Assembly (NCBI GenBank): GCA_036401375.1
Contig: DASWVB010000013.1
Coordinates: forward strand, 124,001 to 188,000
DNA: 64,000 nucleotides
Direction: 5' to 3'
DNA from: DASWUZ01 sp036401375
Lineage (GTDB): Bacteria; Acidobacteriota; Terriglobia; Terriglobales; Acidobacteriaceae
Position 1 is the first letter of the stretch, and each line of letters opens with the position of its first letter. This document shows positions 54,397 to 62,491 of the stretch, piece after piece. The notes under the pieces were generated by a model. It was not told the origin of the DNA. It saw only the letters and a program-made list of their open reading frames with translations, and searched no databases. The translations under genes were made by a program, and so were the position numbers.

Positions 54397-55803
54397 ATGC
54401 CCGATCTACTCCTCACCCATGGATACTTTCTCTTTGAAGATCCCAAAGAGCGGCAGATCATGAAGCCTTATGCGCCGCTGGGAATTCTTTACCTTTGCTC
54501 GCACCTGCGCAGCCGCGGCTTCGATGTCGACGTCTTCGATACAACGTTCTCAAGCCGTGAGCAGCTGTTCGAGCACCTGCGGACGGAGACGCCCTCGGTC
54601 CTCGGCGTCTACGCCAACCTGATGACTCGCAGCAACGTGGTCGCGACGCTGGCCGTCGCGCGCGAGGCTGGCTGGACCACGGTGGTGGGGGGCCCTGAAC
54701 CGGGCGCATATTCGCTCGAGTATTTGCAGGCGGGCGCTGACTTTGTCGTCTCGGGCGAAGGCGAGCTGACGATGGAGGATCTGTTGACAGCCATGCGCAG
54801 CGGAGATGCAAACCTGTCGAAGATCGCCGGCCTGGCATACCTGGACGCAGATGGAAACTTATGCCAGAATGCGCCGCGGGACCAGATCCAGAACCTCGAT
54901 CTGCAACCATGGCCGGCACGTGACGCCATCGACATTCACCGCTATGTGAATACCTGGCGTACCCATCACGGCAGCGGGTCGGTGAACTTCATCACCGCGC
55001 GTGGGTGTCCCTTCCGCTGCAACTGGTGCAGCCATCAAGTCTTTGGGCAGTCGCATCGCCGGCGCGACCCTGTGAGAGTAGTCGACGAGGTGGAGTGGCT
55101 GCTCGGCGAGTACAACCCTGACATGTTCTGGATCTCGGATGACGTGTTCACTATCAACCACGCGTGGCTGCGCACCTACTCGGGAGAGATGAAACGCCGC
55201 GGGTTACGCATTCCGTTTGAGTGCATCTCGCGAGCCGACCGGCTCACCCCCGAGATGATGGACCTGCTGGCTGAGATCGGCTGCTTTCGGATGTGGATCG
55301 GCTCGGAGAGTGGATCGCAACGCATTCTCGATGCGATGGACCGAGGCGTCAAGATCGAACAGGTACACAGTGCAGTCGAGATGTGCCGGGAGCGCGGTAT
55401 TCAGAGTGGCATGTTCCTGATGTGGGGCTATGAGGGCGAAGATCTCGACGACATCGAGGCCACGATCAAGCACGTCAGCACATCGAAGCCCGACATCTTC
55501 TTCACCACTGTCTCTTACCCGATCAAGGGGACGCCGTACTACAAGCGGATTGCGTCGAGGCTGGTGCAGATCGGTCCGTGGGGCGATAGCTCTGACCGCG
55601 AGCTCAGGATCCAGGGGCGGCACTCGCGAAGCTTCTACGCACATGCGGACAAGCTGCTGCGCGATGAAGTCGCCCTCGCCCGCATTCTGGACAACTCGAC
55701 CGGCATCTCGCGTGCCGCGGAGCCGGAGCAGGCCGCGCTGCGGCAGATGATCGCTCAAGAGCGAGCCGCCCTGCTTGCGACCTACTCGGAGGTGGAGCAG
55801 TGA
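54397..55803 (+). CDS. B12-binding-domain radical SAM protein, cluster gene 3
   Basis: 468 residues, starting directly after the stop of gene 2. B12-binding-like domain: LLLTHGYFLFEDPKERQIMK, YAPLGILYLCSHLRSRGFDV, VVGGPEPGAYSLEY, VVSGEGELTMEDLL. Cluster motif CPFRCNWC (Cys204, 208, 211), WISDDVFTINHAWLRTYSGE, MWIGSESGSQRILDAMDRG. Lacks DxHxxG. Its TGA overlaps the ATG of a possible 34-codon frame. Confidence 0.92.
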   Translation: MPDLLLTHGYFLFEDPKERQIMKPYAPLGILYLCSHLRSRGFDVDVFDTTFSSREQLFEHLRTETPSVLGVYANLMTRSNVVATLAVAREAGWTTVVGGPEPGAYSLEYLQAGADFVVSGEGELTMEDLLTAMRSGDANLSKIAGLAYLDADGNLCQNAPRDQIQNLDLQPWPARDAIDIHRYVNTWRTHHGSGSVNFITARGCPFRCNWCSHQVFGQSHRRRDPVRVVDEVEWLLGEYNPDMFWISDDVFTINHAWLRTYSGEMKRRGLRIPFECISRADRLTPEMMDLLAEIGCFRMWIGSESGSQRILDAMDRGVKIEQVHSAVEMCRERGIQSGMFLMWGYEGEDLDDIEATIKHVSTSKPDIFFTTVSYPIKGTPYYKRIASRLVQIGPWGDSSDRELRIQGRHSRSFYAHADKLLRDEVALARILDNSTGISRAAEPEQAALRQMIAQERAALLATYSEVEQ

Positions 55804-55907
55804 TGCTGAGGATTTGTTCCGTCACAGGACCTGTCTCGGACTGGCTTGGGCCGAACTACGTGTCGCTCTTTGTTGCATCGGGAGACAGGATAGTCGACCT
55901 ATGCTGA
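55803..55907 (+). CDS. Possible 34-residue peptide within the radical SAM cluster
   Basis: The ATG overlaps the stop of radical SAM gene 3 (TGATG), and the stop overlaps the start of the next methyltransferase (ATGCTGA). The product begins MLRICSVTGPVSDWLGPNYV and ends SGDRIVDLC, with Cys at positions 5 and 34. It would be translated by coupling and may be a precursor peptide for the cluster's enzymes, or merely a coupling leader. No ribosome binding site is needed in such an overlap; none is visible. Confidence 0.35.
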   Translation: MLRICSVTGPVSDWLGPNYVSLFVASGDRIVDLC

Positions 55908-56884
55908 GCACAAAGGAGCAGCCGGAGACCGATCTCCAGTTTCAATTCTATGGATTGACGCTGCGCTGCCCGCGGTGCGGCGCGCCGCTGCCAGCGGAGC
56001 CCGCAATGTCGTACAGGGCCTGCGACTCGTGTTCGTTCCAGCTGCTGCGGCGCGATGGAATCTGGCGGGCGCTGCCTGCGGAGAGAGAACAGTACTACGC
56101 GCAGTTTGTCGCGGACTATGAGCGAATCCGCACAGCCGAAGGGCGCGGCAGTGAGAGCTCCAGCTACTACCTCGCCCTTCCCTACCGCGACCTTTCGGAA
56201 AAGAATTCTTTGCAGTGGACGATACGACGGCGCACGTACGAGTACTTCCTGGATCACATCCTGCCCGAGATACTGGCCACGGGCGGTGCCGGCGCTCGCG
56301 TACTGGATGCCGGCGCGGGCAATGGCTGGTTCAGCTATCGCCTTGCCATGATGGGACTGCGGCCCGTCGCCGTTGATCTGCTCGTCAACCAACAGGACGG
56401 GCTGGGAGCGGCCCGGCATTTTGAGGAGCATCTGCCAACCATGTTTCCCCGCTTCCAGGCAGAGAGCACGCACCTGCCTTTTGGCCCAGCCCTCTTTGAT
56501 GCGGTCATATTTAACGCCTCCTTGCACTACGCGGAGAACTACACAGCGACCCTGCTCGAAGCGCTGCGCTGCCTGAAGGCGGGCGGGATGATCGTTGTCG
56601 CTGATTCGCCCTGGTACTCGAAAGAAGCCAGTGGTGAACGGATGGTCGCTGAACGTCAGGCTGCTTTTCTCAGCCGCTACGGCACACGTTCAGACTCGAT
56701 ACGCAGCCAGGAGTTTTTGACGGACGAGCGTCTTGACGATCTGGAGGTCCAGCTCGGCCTGAGGTGGAGACGGCACACACCCTCTTACGGAGTGCGATGG
56801 GCCATGCGCCCCTGGATTGCACGATTGCGCGGTCGCCGGGAGCCGGCCCGCTTTCGGATCTATACCGCCAGGAAGCTCGCATGA
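55901..56884 (+). CDS. SAM methyltransferase with N-terminal zinc-ribbon
   Basis: 327 residues from the ATG at 55901. CPRC (Cys23, 26) and CDSC (Cys41, 44) form a zinc-ribbon-like head. The class I SAM motif is ARVLDAGAGNGWFSYRLAMM (about 133-152), with FDAVIFNASLHYAENYTATL and LKAGGMIVVADSPWYSKEAS as motifs IV-VI. The head recalls the Zn-ribbon of rRNA methyltransferase RlmA and related small-molecule enzymes. It overlaps the next radical SAM gene by four bases. Confidence 0.9.
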   Translation: MLSTKEQPETDLQFQFYGLTLRCPRCGAPLPAEPAMSYRACDSCSFQLLRRDGIWRALPAEREQYYAQFVADYERIRTAEGRGSESSSYYLALPYRDLSEKNSLQWTIRRRTYEYFLDHILPEILATGGAGARVLDAGAGNGWFSYRLAMMGLRPVAVDLLVNQQDGLGAARHFEEHLPTMFPRFQAESTHLPFGPALFDAVIFNASLHYAENYTATLLEALRCLKAGGMIVVADSPWYSKEASGERMVAERQAAFLSRYGTRSDSIRSQEFLTDERLDDLEVQLGLRWRRHTPSYGVRWAMRPWIARLRGRREPARFRIYTARKLA

Positions 56885-58344
56885 TTCTTCTCTTTCATCC
56901 ACGCGCTACAAGGCCGCGCAATTGCCGGCTGCCTCTGGCTGTTCTCGCCCTGGCTGCCGTGCTCGAGGGGCGCGAAGAGTGGGAGCTCGTCGACGGAAAC
57001 ATCGAAGACAGACCGGTAGACGCCATGCTGCGCATCATCGACGCGCACCCAGTGGAGCTGCTCGGCGTCTCCGCGATGCCGGGTCCGCAGATGGTAGCAG
57101 CGATGGAGGCCTCGCGCGAAATTCGTAAGCTGCGGCCGCACGTGAAGATCGTATGGGGCGGCTACTTCCCTTCTATCTATCCCGATGCCGCGCTCAACGC
57201 AAAGTATGTCGACTTCGTTGTAAGGGGACAGGGTGAAGACACTCTCCTCGAGCTGATCGACGCGCTGCGTGGCCAACGAACCCTGGAGTCGATCCGCGGG
57301 CTGTCCTACAAGGATGCCTTCGGTCTGCATCGCAGCAACCCTGAGCGACCCATGAAGGGCCCCGACAGCTTTCCGTGGTCGCCCTTTCATCGCGTGCCGG
57401 TCGAGAAGTATCTGCGACCCTCCTTCTTCGGCAGACGCACTGCAGTGCATCACGCCAGCATCGGGTGTCCCTTCAACTGCAGCTTCTGCGGAGTTCACGC
57501 TGCGTATGGGCGCGATGAAAAGATGGAGTCGCCCGAACGCACCGTCGAGATATTGAGGCACCTGGTCGACCGCTACGGAGCAGATTCAGTGCAGTTCTAC
57601 GATATGAACTTTTTTCTGCGCGAGGATCATGCGCGCAGGCTCTGCGAGCTAATGATCCCTCTAAAGCTGCGCTGGTGGTGTGAGGGGCGGGTCGACATCA
57701 TGTCACGCTACTCCGACGAGACGATGGCGGCGATCGTCGCGGCGGGGTGCACGATGATCTTTTTCGGCGCGGAGTCAGGCTCAGACTGGGCGCTCGAGGC
57801 GATGCAGAAGGGCATTACCACCGAGCAGACGCTCACCATGGCGAGGCGCACACAGCAGTTCGGCATCATCCCGGAGTTCTCCTTCGTCATAGGGAATCCT
57901 AACGATCCGGAGAGAGACACGCGCGAGACGCTGCAATTTATCCGCAAGATCAAGAAGATCAATCCGGATTCGGAGATCATCGTTCAGCACTACACTCCCA
58001 CCCCGCAGAAGGGCGCAATGTACGGCGACGTGGACGACAAGATCTCGTTTCCCGATTCGCCGGCTGAGTGGGCGACGAAGAAGTGGATGGACTACACGCT
58101 GAGAATCGATACCAGCGCTCCGTGGCTTAGAAAAAAGACGAAGAAGCTCATCGATAACTTCGAACTGGTCGTGGCATCGCGGTGGCCGACGGTGCAGGAC
58201 ATCCGCGCGCCCCGCTGGAGCCGCCTCCTGCTGAAGAGTCTGAGCGCGTGGCGATATGCACTGGGCGTCTACAGTTATCCGGTTGAGCTGCAGTGGGCGC
58301 ACAGCTTCATCAATCTGCGTAAGCCCAAACGGGAGAGCCTGTGA
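56881..58344 (+). CDS. B12-binding-domain radical SAM protein, cluster gene 4
   Basis: 487 residues from the ATG at 56881, overlapping the methyltransferase stop (ATGA). B12-binding-like domain: ILLFHPRATRPRNCRLPLAV, EWELVDGNIEDRPVDAML, VWGGYFPSIYPDAALN, VVRGQGEDTLLEL. Cluster motif CPFNCSFC (Cys196, 200, 203), then FYDMNFFLREDHARRLCELM and FFGAESGSDWALEAMQKG. The C-terminus (YSYPVELQWAHSFINLRKPK) resembles that of gene 1. Genes 1 and 4 share the Cys positions, genes 2 and 3 form the other pair. Confidence 0.92.
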   Translation: MILLFHPRATRPRNCRLPLAVLALAAVLEGREEWELVDGNIEDRPVDAMLRIIDAHPVELLGVSAMPGPQMVAAMEASREIRKLRPHVKIVWGGYFPSIYPDAALNAKYVDFVVRGQGEDTLLELIDALRGQRTLESIRGLSYKDAFGLHRSNPERPMKGPDSFPWSPFHRVPVEKYLRPSFFGRRTAVHHASIGCPFNCSFCGVHAAYGRDEKMESPERTVEILRHLVDRYGADSVQFYDMNFFLREDHARRLCELMIPLKLRWWCEGRVDIMSRYSDETMAAIVAAGCTMIFFGAESGSDWALEAMQKGITTEQTLTMARRTQQFGIIPEFSFVIGNPNDPERDTRETLQFIRKIKKINPDSEIIVQHYTPTPQKGAMYGDVDDKISFPDSPAEWATKKWMDYTLRIDTSAPWLRKKTKKLIDNFELVVASRWPTVQDIRAPRWSRLLLKSLSAWRYALGVYSYPVELQWAHSFINLRKPKRESL

Positions 58345-60287
58345 GTGCGGCGCTGGAGCTTGAAGGACTGAACGCAAACGCATTCGCGTCGTGGGCGGCA
58401 GTTTACGACGAGCAGGAAAATCCGCTGCTCAGCCTTGAAGAGCGGTTCCTCTCTCGCATGCTGCCCGATAGCAGAGGCAGAGATGTGGTCGACGTCGGCT
58501 GCGGCACCGGCCGATGGCTGGCTCACTTCGCCGGTGCGGGTGTCGCTTCGCTTTGTGGGCTCGACAGCTCAAAGGCGATGCTCAAGGCCGCCGCGCGGAA
58601 GCGACTTTCCAACACTCGCCTGATCCACGCGGAACTCCCTTTCATTCCGCTGGACTCGAGCTCGAAGGATCTGGCCATCGCCTCCTTCGTCTTGAGTTAC
58701 ATCTTGAACCTTGAGGTTTGCGCGTCGCAGTTGGCACGCGTTATGCGTGCCGAAGGCGATCTGTTTATCTCAGACATGCACCCTGATACGGCGGCGGCGC
58801 TCGGCTGGAGGCGCAGCTTCCGTAGTGCGGGGCAGACACATGAGTTCGCGGCGCAGAGTCGCGCCATCGGGGCTGTGATCGATATTTTCGCTGGGAAGGG
58901 CTTCGAGCTCAGGGCATGTTTAGAGCCGCACTTTGGTCAGATGGAGCGCGATCTGTTTGCGGCTCGCGGAAGAGAGGATGCATTGCACCAGGCAGCCGGG
59001 ATGCCCCCCGTCTACCTCCTTCATCTGCGCCGAGTGCCATCCGGCACGGCTGTCGGAAAAGGCCGCGCCAAGGCAGCGCTCGTACTGAGCGGCGCAGAGT
59101 GTGCGCTTGGCCCTGGCGGGCGCGTAGCGGCGTCGGTATGCGTTAGCGGCGGAGTCGTGACATCGATGGTGAGCGAGGTCGCATCGCCGGTCGCCAGCCA
59201 TGCTCACCAACTCGACCTGGACGGCTACCTGCTCTTTCCCGGTCTTGTAAATGCCCACGATCATCTTGAGTTCGCGCTCTTTCCGCGTCTCGGATCGCGC
59301 AAGTACAGCAACGCGACAGAGTGGGCGCTCGACATTCAGGCTAATGAGGTCGAGACCATTAATCTGCACAAACGAGTGCCAAAGGAGGTCCGGCTCTGGT
59401 GGGGCGGCGTTCGCAACCTTCTCTCGGGAGTTACACGCGTTTGTCATCACAACCCATTGCACCCTGCGCTTCAGGACGCACACTTTCCGGTACGGGTCAT
59501 CGAGAACTTTGGATGGGAGCACTCGCTGGCGTTCGGCAGCGACATCTCCGGGGCTTTCCTGCGTACGCCTCCCGGCCAGCCGTTCATTATTCATGCCGGC
59601 GAAGGCGTTGACCACACTGCGGCCGGAGAATTCGCCGTGCTCGATGCGATGGGCGCCGTCGACGCACGTACTGTTCTGGTGCATGGATTGGCGCTCGATG
59701 ACGCTGGAGTTGCTCGGCTCAACGGCCGCGGCGCAGCCCTGGTTGTCTGCCCGTCGTCCAACGACTTCCTTCTTGGGAAGACTCTCACCCGCGAGCTACT
59801 GCAGCGCGTCGACAGAGTTGCGTTGGGAAGCGATTCGCCTTTAACGGCTGCCGGCGATCTTCTCGACGAGTTGAGGTTCGCTCAGCGTACCTGCGGCCTG
59901 GATGCCGACCAACTTCACGAAATGATCACGGAGGGGGCGAGCCGGATCCTGCACCTGGAAGGCGGCGAAGGAACTTTGCGAGTCGATGCGGCTGCAGATG
60001 TTATCGCAGTGCGTCAGCGCGCCGGCACTCCCGCGGAGATTCTCTGTTCATCAAGCTGGCGCGACGTCGAGCTTGTCATCATCGGTGGGCAGGTGCGCCT
60101 CGCCTCGCTGGAACTTTTCGGCCGTCTGCCGCCGCCTCTACGGCAACACCTTACTCCTATTGCTGTAGAGGACGAGCTGCGCTGGATGTCCGGCCCCGTG
60201 TTGTCGAGGCTGCGGTCAGCGGAAGACGTGCTGGGAGTGGGAAACGTGCGTGCCGGTGGCCTGCGTGTCGCGCGGGCGGAGGCATGA
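58341..60287 (+). CDS. Fusion: SAM methyltransferase + amidohydrolase (AtzA/TrzA-like)
   Basis: 648 residues; GTG start overlapping the previous stop (GTGA). Residues 1-225: class I methyltransferase with DVVDVGCGTGRWLAHFAGAG (48-67) and FISDMHPDTAAALGW. Residues about 240-630: metal-dependent amidohydrolase with GLVNAHDHLEF (His306, His308), FIIHAGEG (His418), LVHGLALDDAG (His448) and LGSDSPLTAAGD (Asp498), the AtzA/TrzN/chlorohydrolase type that acts on a ring or amidine C-N or C-X bond. Methylation and hydrolysis of one substrate in a single chain is unusual. Overlaps the next gene by four bases. Confidence 0.92.
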   Translation: MSAALELEGLNANAFASWAAVYDEQENPLLSLEERFLSRMLPDSRGRDVVDVGCGTGRWLAHFAGAGVASLCGLDSSKAMLKAAARKRLSNTRLIHAELPFIPLDSSSKDLAIASFVLSYILNLEVCASQLARVMRAEGDLFISDMHPDTAAALGWRRSFRSAGQTHEFAAQSRAIGAVIDIFAGKGFELRACLEPHFGQMERDLFAARGREDALHQAAGMPPVYLLHLRRVPSGTAVGKGRAKAALVLSGAECALGPGGRVAASVCVSGGVVTSMVSEVASPVASHAHQLDLDGYLLFPGLVNAHDHLEFALFPRLGSRKYSNATEWALDIQANEVETINLHKRVPKEVRLWWGGVRNLLSGVTRVCHHNPLHPALQDAHFPVRVIENFGWEHSLAFGSDISGAFLRTPPGQPFIIHAGEGVDHTAAGEFAVLDAMGAVDARTVLVHGLALDDAGVARLNGRGAALVVCPSSNDFLLGKTLTRELLQRVDRVALGSDSPLTAAGDLLDELRFAQRTCGLDADQLHEMITEGASRILHLEGGEGTLRVDAAADVIAVRQRAGTPAEILCSSSWRDVELVIIGGQVRLASLELFGRLPPPLRQHLTPIAVEDELRWMSGPVLSRLRSAEDVLGVGNVRAGGLRVARAEA

Positions 60288-61408
60288 CTGCGTCCTTAAC
60301 ATCCAGTGAAGGAATTGTTTCGATGCCGATACCGCAAATTGAAATAGTAGACCAGCTTTCGTTGGGAGAGGAGAGAGCAACGCCCGAGGTACACGAAAAT
60401 AGCATCACCACGGTCGCCAGATCAGGCGAGTTAAGCCAGCTTCCCATTCTACTGCTGAATGTGCACGATAACTGTAACTGCCGCTGCGTCATGTGCGACA
60501 TCTGGCAGAGGCCCCGCGGAAGAGAGATTGCGCTTGCCGAGCTGACGCGGCACCGGGAGTCCATTGCTGCCCTCAACGTGCAGCAAGTGGTGCTCACGGG
60601 GGGCGAGCCGCTGCTTCACTCGAACTTCGAGGCGCTCTGTGCCCTGCTCAAGAGCTGCGACGTGCGGATAACGCTGTTGACCACGGGCCTGCTACTCTCA
60701 AAGCGCGCGGACGCAGTGGCGAGATGGGTTGACGAGATCATCGTATCGCTCGACGGCCCACAGGCCATTCACGACGGAATTCGCCGTGTTGCCCGCGGCT
60801 TTGAGTTGATCGGAAGCGGCATCGCGGCCGTCCGCCAGCTTGCGCCGGGAATGCCGATCCAGGCCCGCAGTACGGTACAGCGCGCCAACTTCGCTTACCT
60901 GCGCGAGACGGTAGCGGCGGCTCAGCGCCTCGGGTTCGATTCGATCTCCTTTCTTGCCGCCGATGTGTCCTCCGCAGCATTTAATCGCGAGCTGCTCTGG
61001 CCGATCGAACGGCAAAACGAGGTAGCGCTGCTGCCGTGTGAAGTGGATGCTCTCGATGAGGAGGTGCGCCTGCTCATTGAGCAATACAGCGATGAGGTAA
61101 GTAGACGTTACATCGTGGAGTCGCCCGAGAAGCTGCGTCGCATCGCGCGCCGTTTTCGTGAGCATACGGGCGAGCTGCCACCCCGATCCCCTCTCTGCAA
61201 TGCACCGTGGACCTCCGCCGTACTTGAGGTTGACGGCACGGTCCGCCCGTGTTTCTTTCATCGCAAGGTCGGTAGCACCGCACTGGGATCGCTTGAAGAC
61301 GCAATTAACTCTGAAGACGCCCAGCGATTTCGCAAGACGCTCAATGTATCCAGCAATCCTATCTGTCAGCGGTGCGTCTGCTCGTTGAACTACAAGCAGG
61401 CCGGCTAA
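60284..61408 (+). CDS. Radical SAM protein with SPASM-like C-terminus, cluster gene 5
   Basis: 374 residues. Cluster motif CNCRCVMC (Cys64, 68, 71), CDIWQRPRGREI, LTGGEPLLHSNFEALC, IIVSLDGPQAIHDGIRRV. The C-terminus holds CNAPWTSAVLEVDGTVRPCF and NPICQRCVCSLNY, the Cys spacing of SPASM auxiliary clusters. No B12 domain. This subfamily includes peptide-modifying and small-molecule oxidising enzymes. Overlaps the fusion gene and is followed by 21 bases to the next gene. Confidence 0.92.
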   Translation: MTASLTSSEGIVSMPIPQIEIVDQLSLGEERATPEVHENSITTVARSGELSQLPILLLNVHDNCNCRCVMCDIWQRPRGREIALAELTRHRESIAALNVQQVVLTGGEPLLHSNFEALCALLKSCDVRITLLTTGLLLSKRADAVARWVDEIIVSLDGPQAIHDGIRRVARGFELIGSGIAAVRQLAPGMPIQARSTVQRANFAYLRETVAAAQRLGFDSISFLAADVSSAAFNRELLWPIERQNEVALLPCEVDALDEEVRLLIEQYSDEVSRRYIVESPEKLRRIARRFREHTGELPPRSPLCNAPWTSAVLEVDGTVRPCFFHRKVGSTALGSLEDAINSEDAQRFRKTLNVSSNPICQRCVCSLNYKQAG

Positions 61409-61429
61409 CGTGGACCCGTCAGAGGATTC

Positions 61430-62491
61430 GTGAAGGTCGCGCATGCCGAAACGCCGAGCCTCCGGACATCACCCGCCAGACAGAGAGCGCTCCTCGAAAG
61501 GATCTGCAGAGCGTATGCGAATGCGCAGGAGCTCGCGGACGAGCATGCGGAGGAATACGGTCCTACTCCGTGGTGGCAGCATGTGCGAAACAGGAGCCTG
61601 TCGCCGGTGCAGGCCGCGCTCTCGAGCGGCGATGTCGATAGCCTCGGCAGGATGTATGAGAATTTCTATAGAGATCCTTGTTCAAAGGGACTTGTCGCAA
61701 CGCCGCGAAGCTGGGTGGGCGCGAGCGACCGCGAGTATATCGACGATGCGGAGCTGCGCGTCATGCTGCAGCAGACGCAATATCGCATCGAGTGCTGGCG
61801 CTCTTACACCTCAGGCCGCTACCCCATTGCGGCTTTGGAATCGCCCGGTGTTGGAAGACCCTTTGGCGTCTGGGTCGAGGAAACCTTCATCGTACCGCGA
61901 GCTGAATATCACCACGCCAGCGCTGTCCGCACGGCAGCACTGGCGGGTGCAGATTCCACCATAGTCGAGATTGGCGGCGGCCACGGAGCTATGGCATACC
62001 ATCTTCTTCGGGCCGCTAACCGAATTCGGTACATCGACTTCGACCTGCCGGAGACGCTGGCTTTGGCAGCCTACTACCTCGCTCATGCGCTTCCGCAGCA
62101 CGACCTGGTGCTTTGCGGTGAGGAGGGTGGCTCATTAGAAGAGAGTCCAGCGGGCTCCATCACGCTGCTGCCGCCCTGGAAGATGCCGTGCCTGGCGGAC
62201 AAGAGCGCGGGCGTCACCTTCAGTTCACACCTATTGTGCGACCTGGCACCCGCGGCGCGGGAGAGATACCTCGTTGAGATTGGCCGCTTCACCACTGGCT
62301 GCCTGGTTGACTGGGGGCGCGAGGACCCCGACGCTCTGAAGGAATTTGAACGACACTTCGAACTGGTCGAGCGGCGTAGAGCGGCCTGGCATCTTTATCG
62401 TGATCCTGACGCCCGGGAGTGCGAACTGCTGCTTCGCCCTCGGGATCAACCCTCTACTAATCGAGCCAGCTGCTCAAGTCCCGTCCGATGA
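61430..62491 (+). CDS. Putative sugar O-methyltransferase-like protein
   Basis: 353 residues; GTG start with AGAGG five bases upstream. The SAM motif is STIVEIGGGHGAMAYHLLRA (176-195) and the following YIDFDLPETLALAAYYLAHA is the characteristic motif of the NanM-type putative sugar O-methyltransferases, with WEETFIVPRAEYHHA-like preceding strand. N-terminal 120 residues are helical. If correct, the final product carries a sugar or sugar-like moiety. Its last 35 bases overlap the convergent sulfotransferase gene. Confidence 0.8.
   Translation: MKVAHAETPSLRTSPARQRALLERICRAYANAQELADEHAEEYGPTPWWQHVRNRSLSPVQAALSSGDVDSLGRMYENFYRDPCSKGLVATPRSWVGASDREYIDDAELRVMLQQTQYRIECWRSYTSGRYPIAALESPGVGRPFGVWVEETFIVPRAEYHHASAVRTAALAGADSTIVEIGGGHGAMAYHLLRAANRIRYIDFDLPETLALAAYYLAHALPQHDLVLCGEEGGSLEESPAGSITLLPPWKMPCLADKSAGVTFSSHLLCDLAPAARERYLVEIGRFTTGCLVDWGREDPDALKEFERHFELVERRRAAWHLYRDPDARECELLLRPRDQPSTNRASCSSPVR

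Noticed and set aside
55775..55900. N-terminal extension of the zinc-ribbon methyltransferase
   Set aside because: It overlaps radical SAM gene 3 and has no domain character; the ATG at 55901 fits the neighbouring overlaps.
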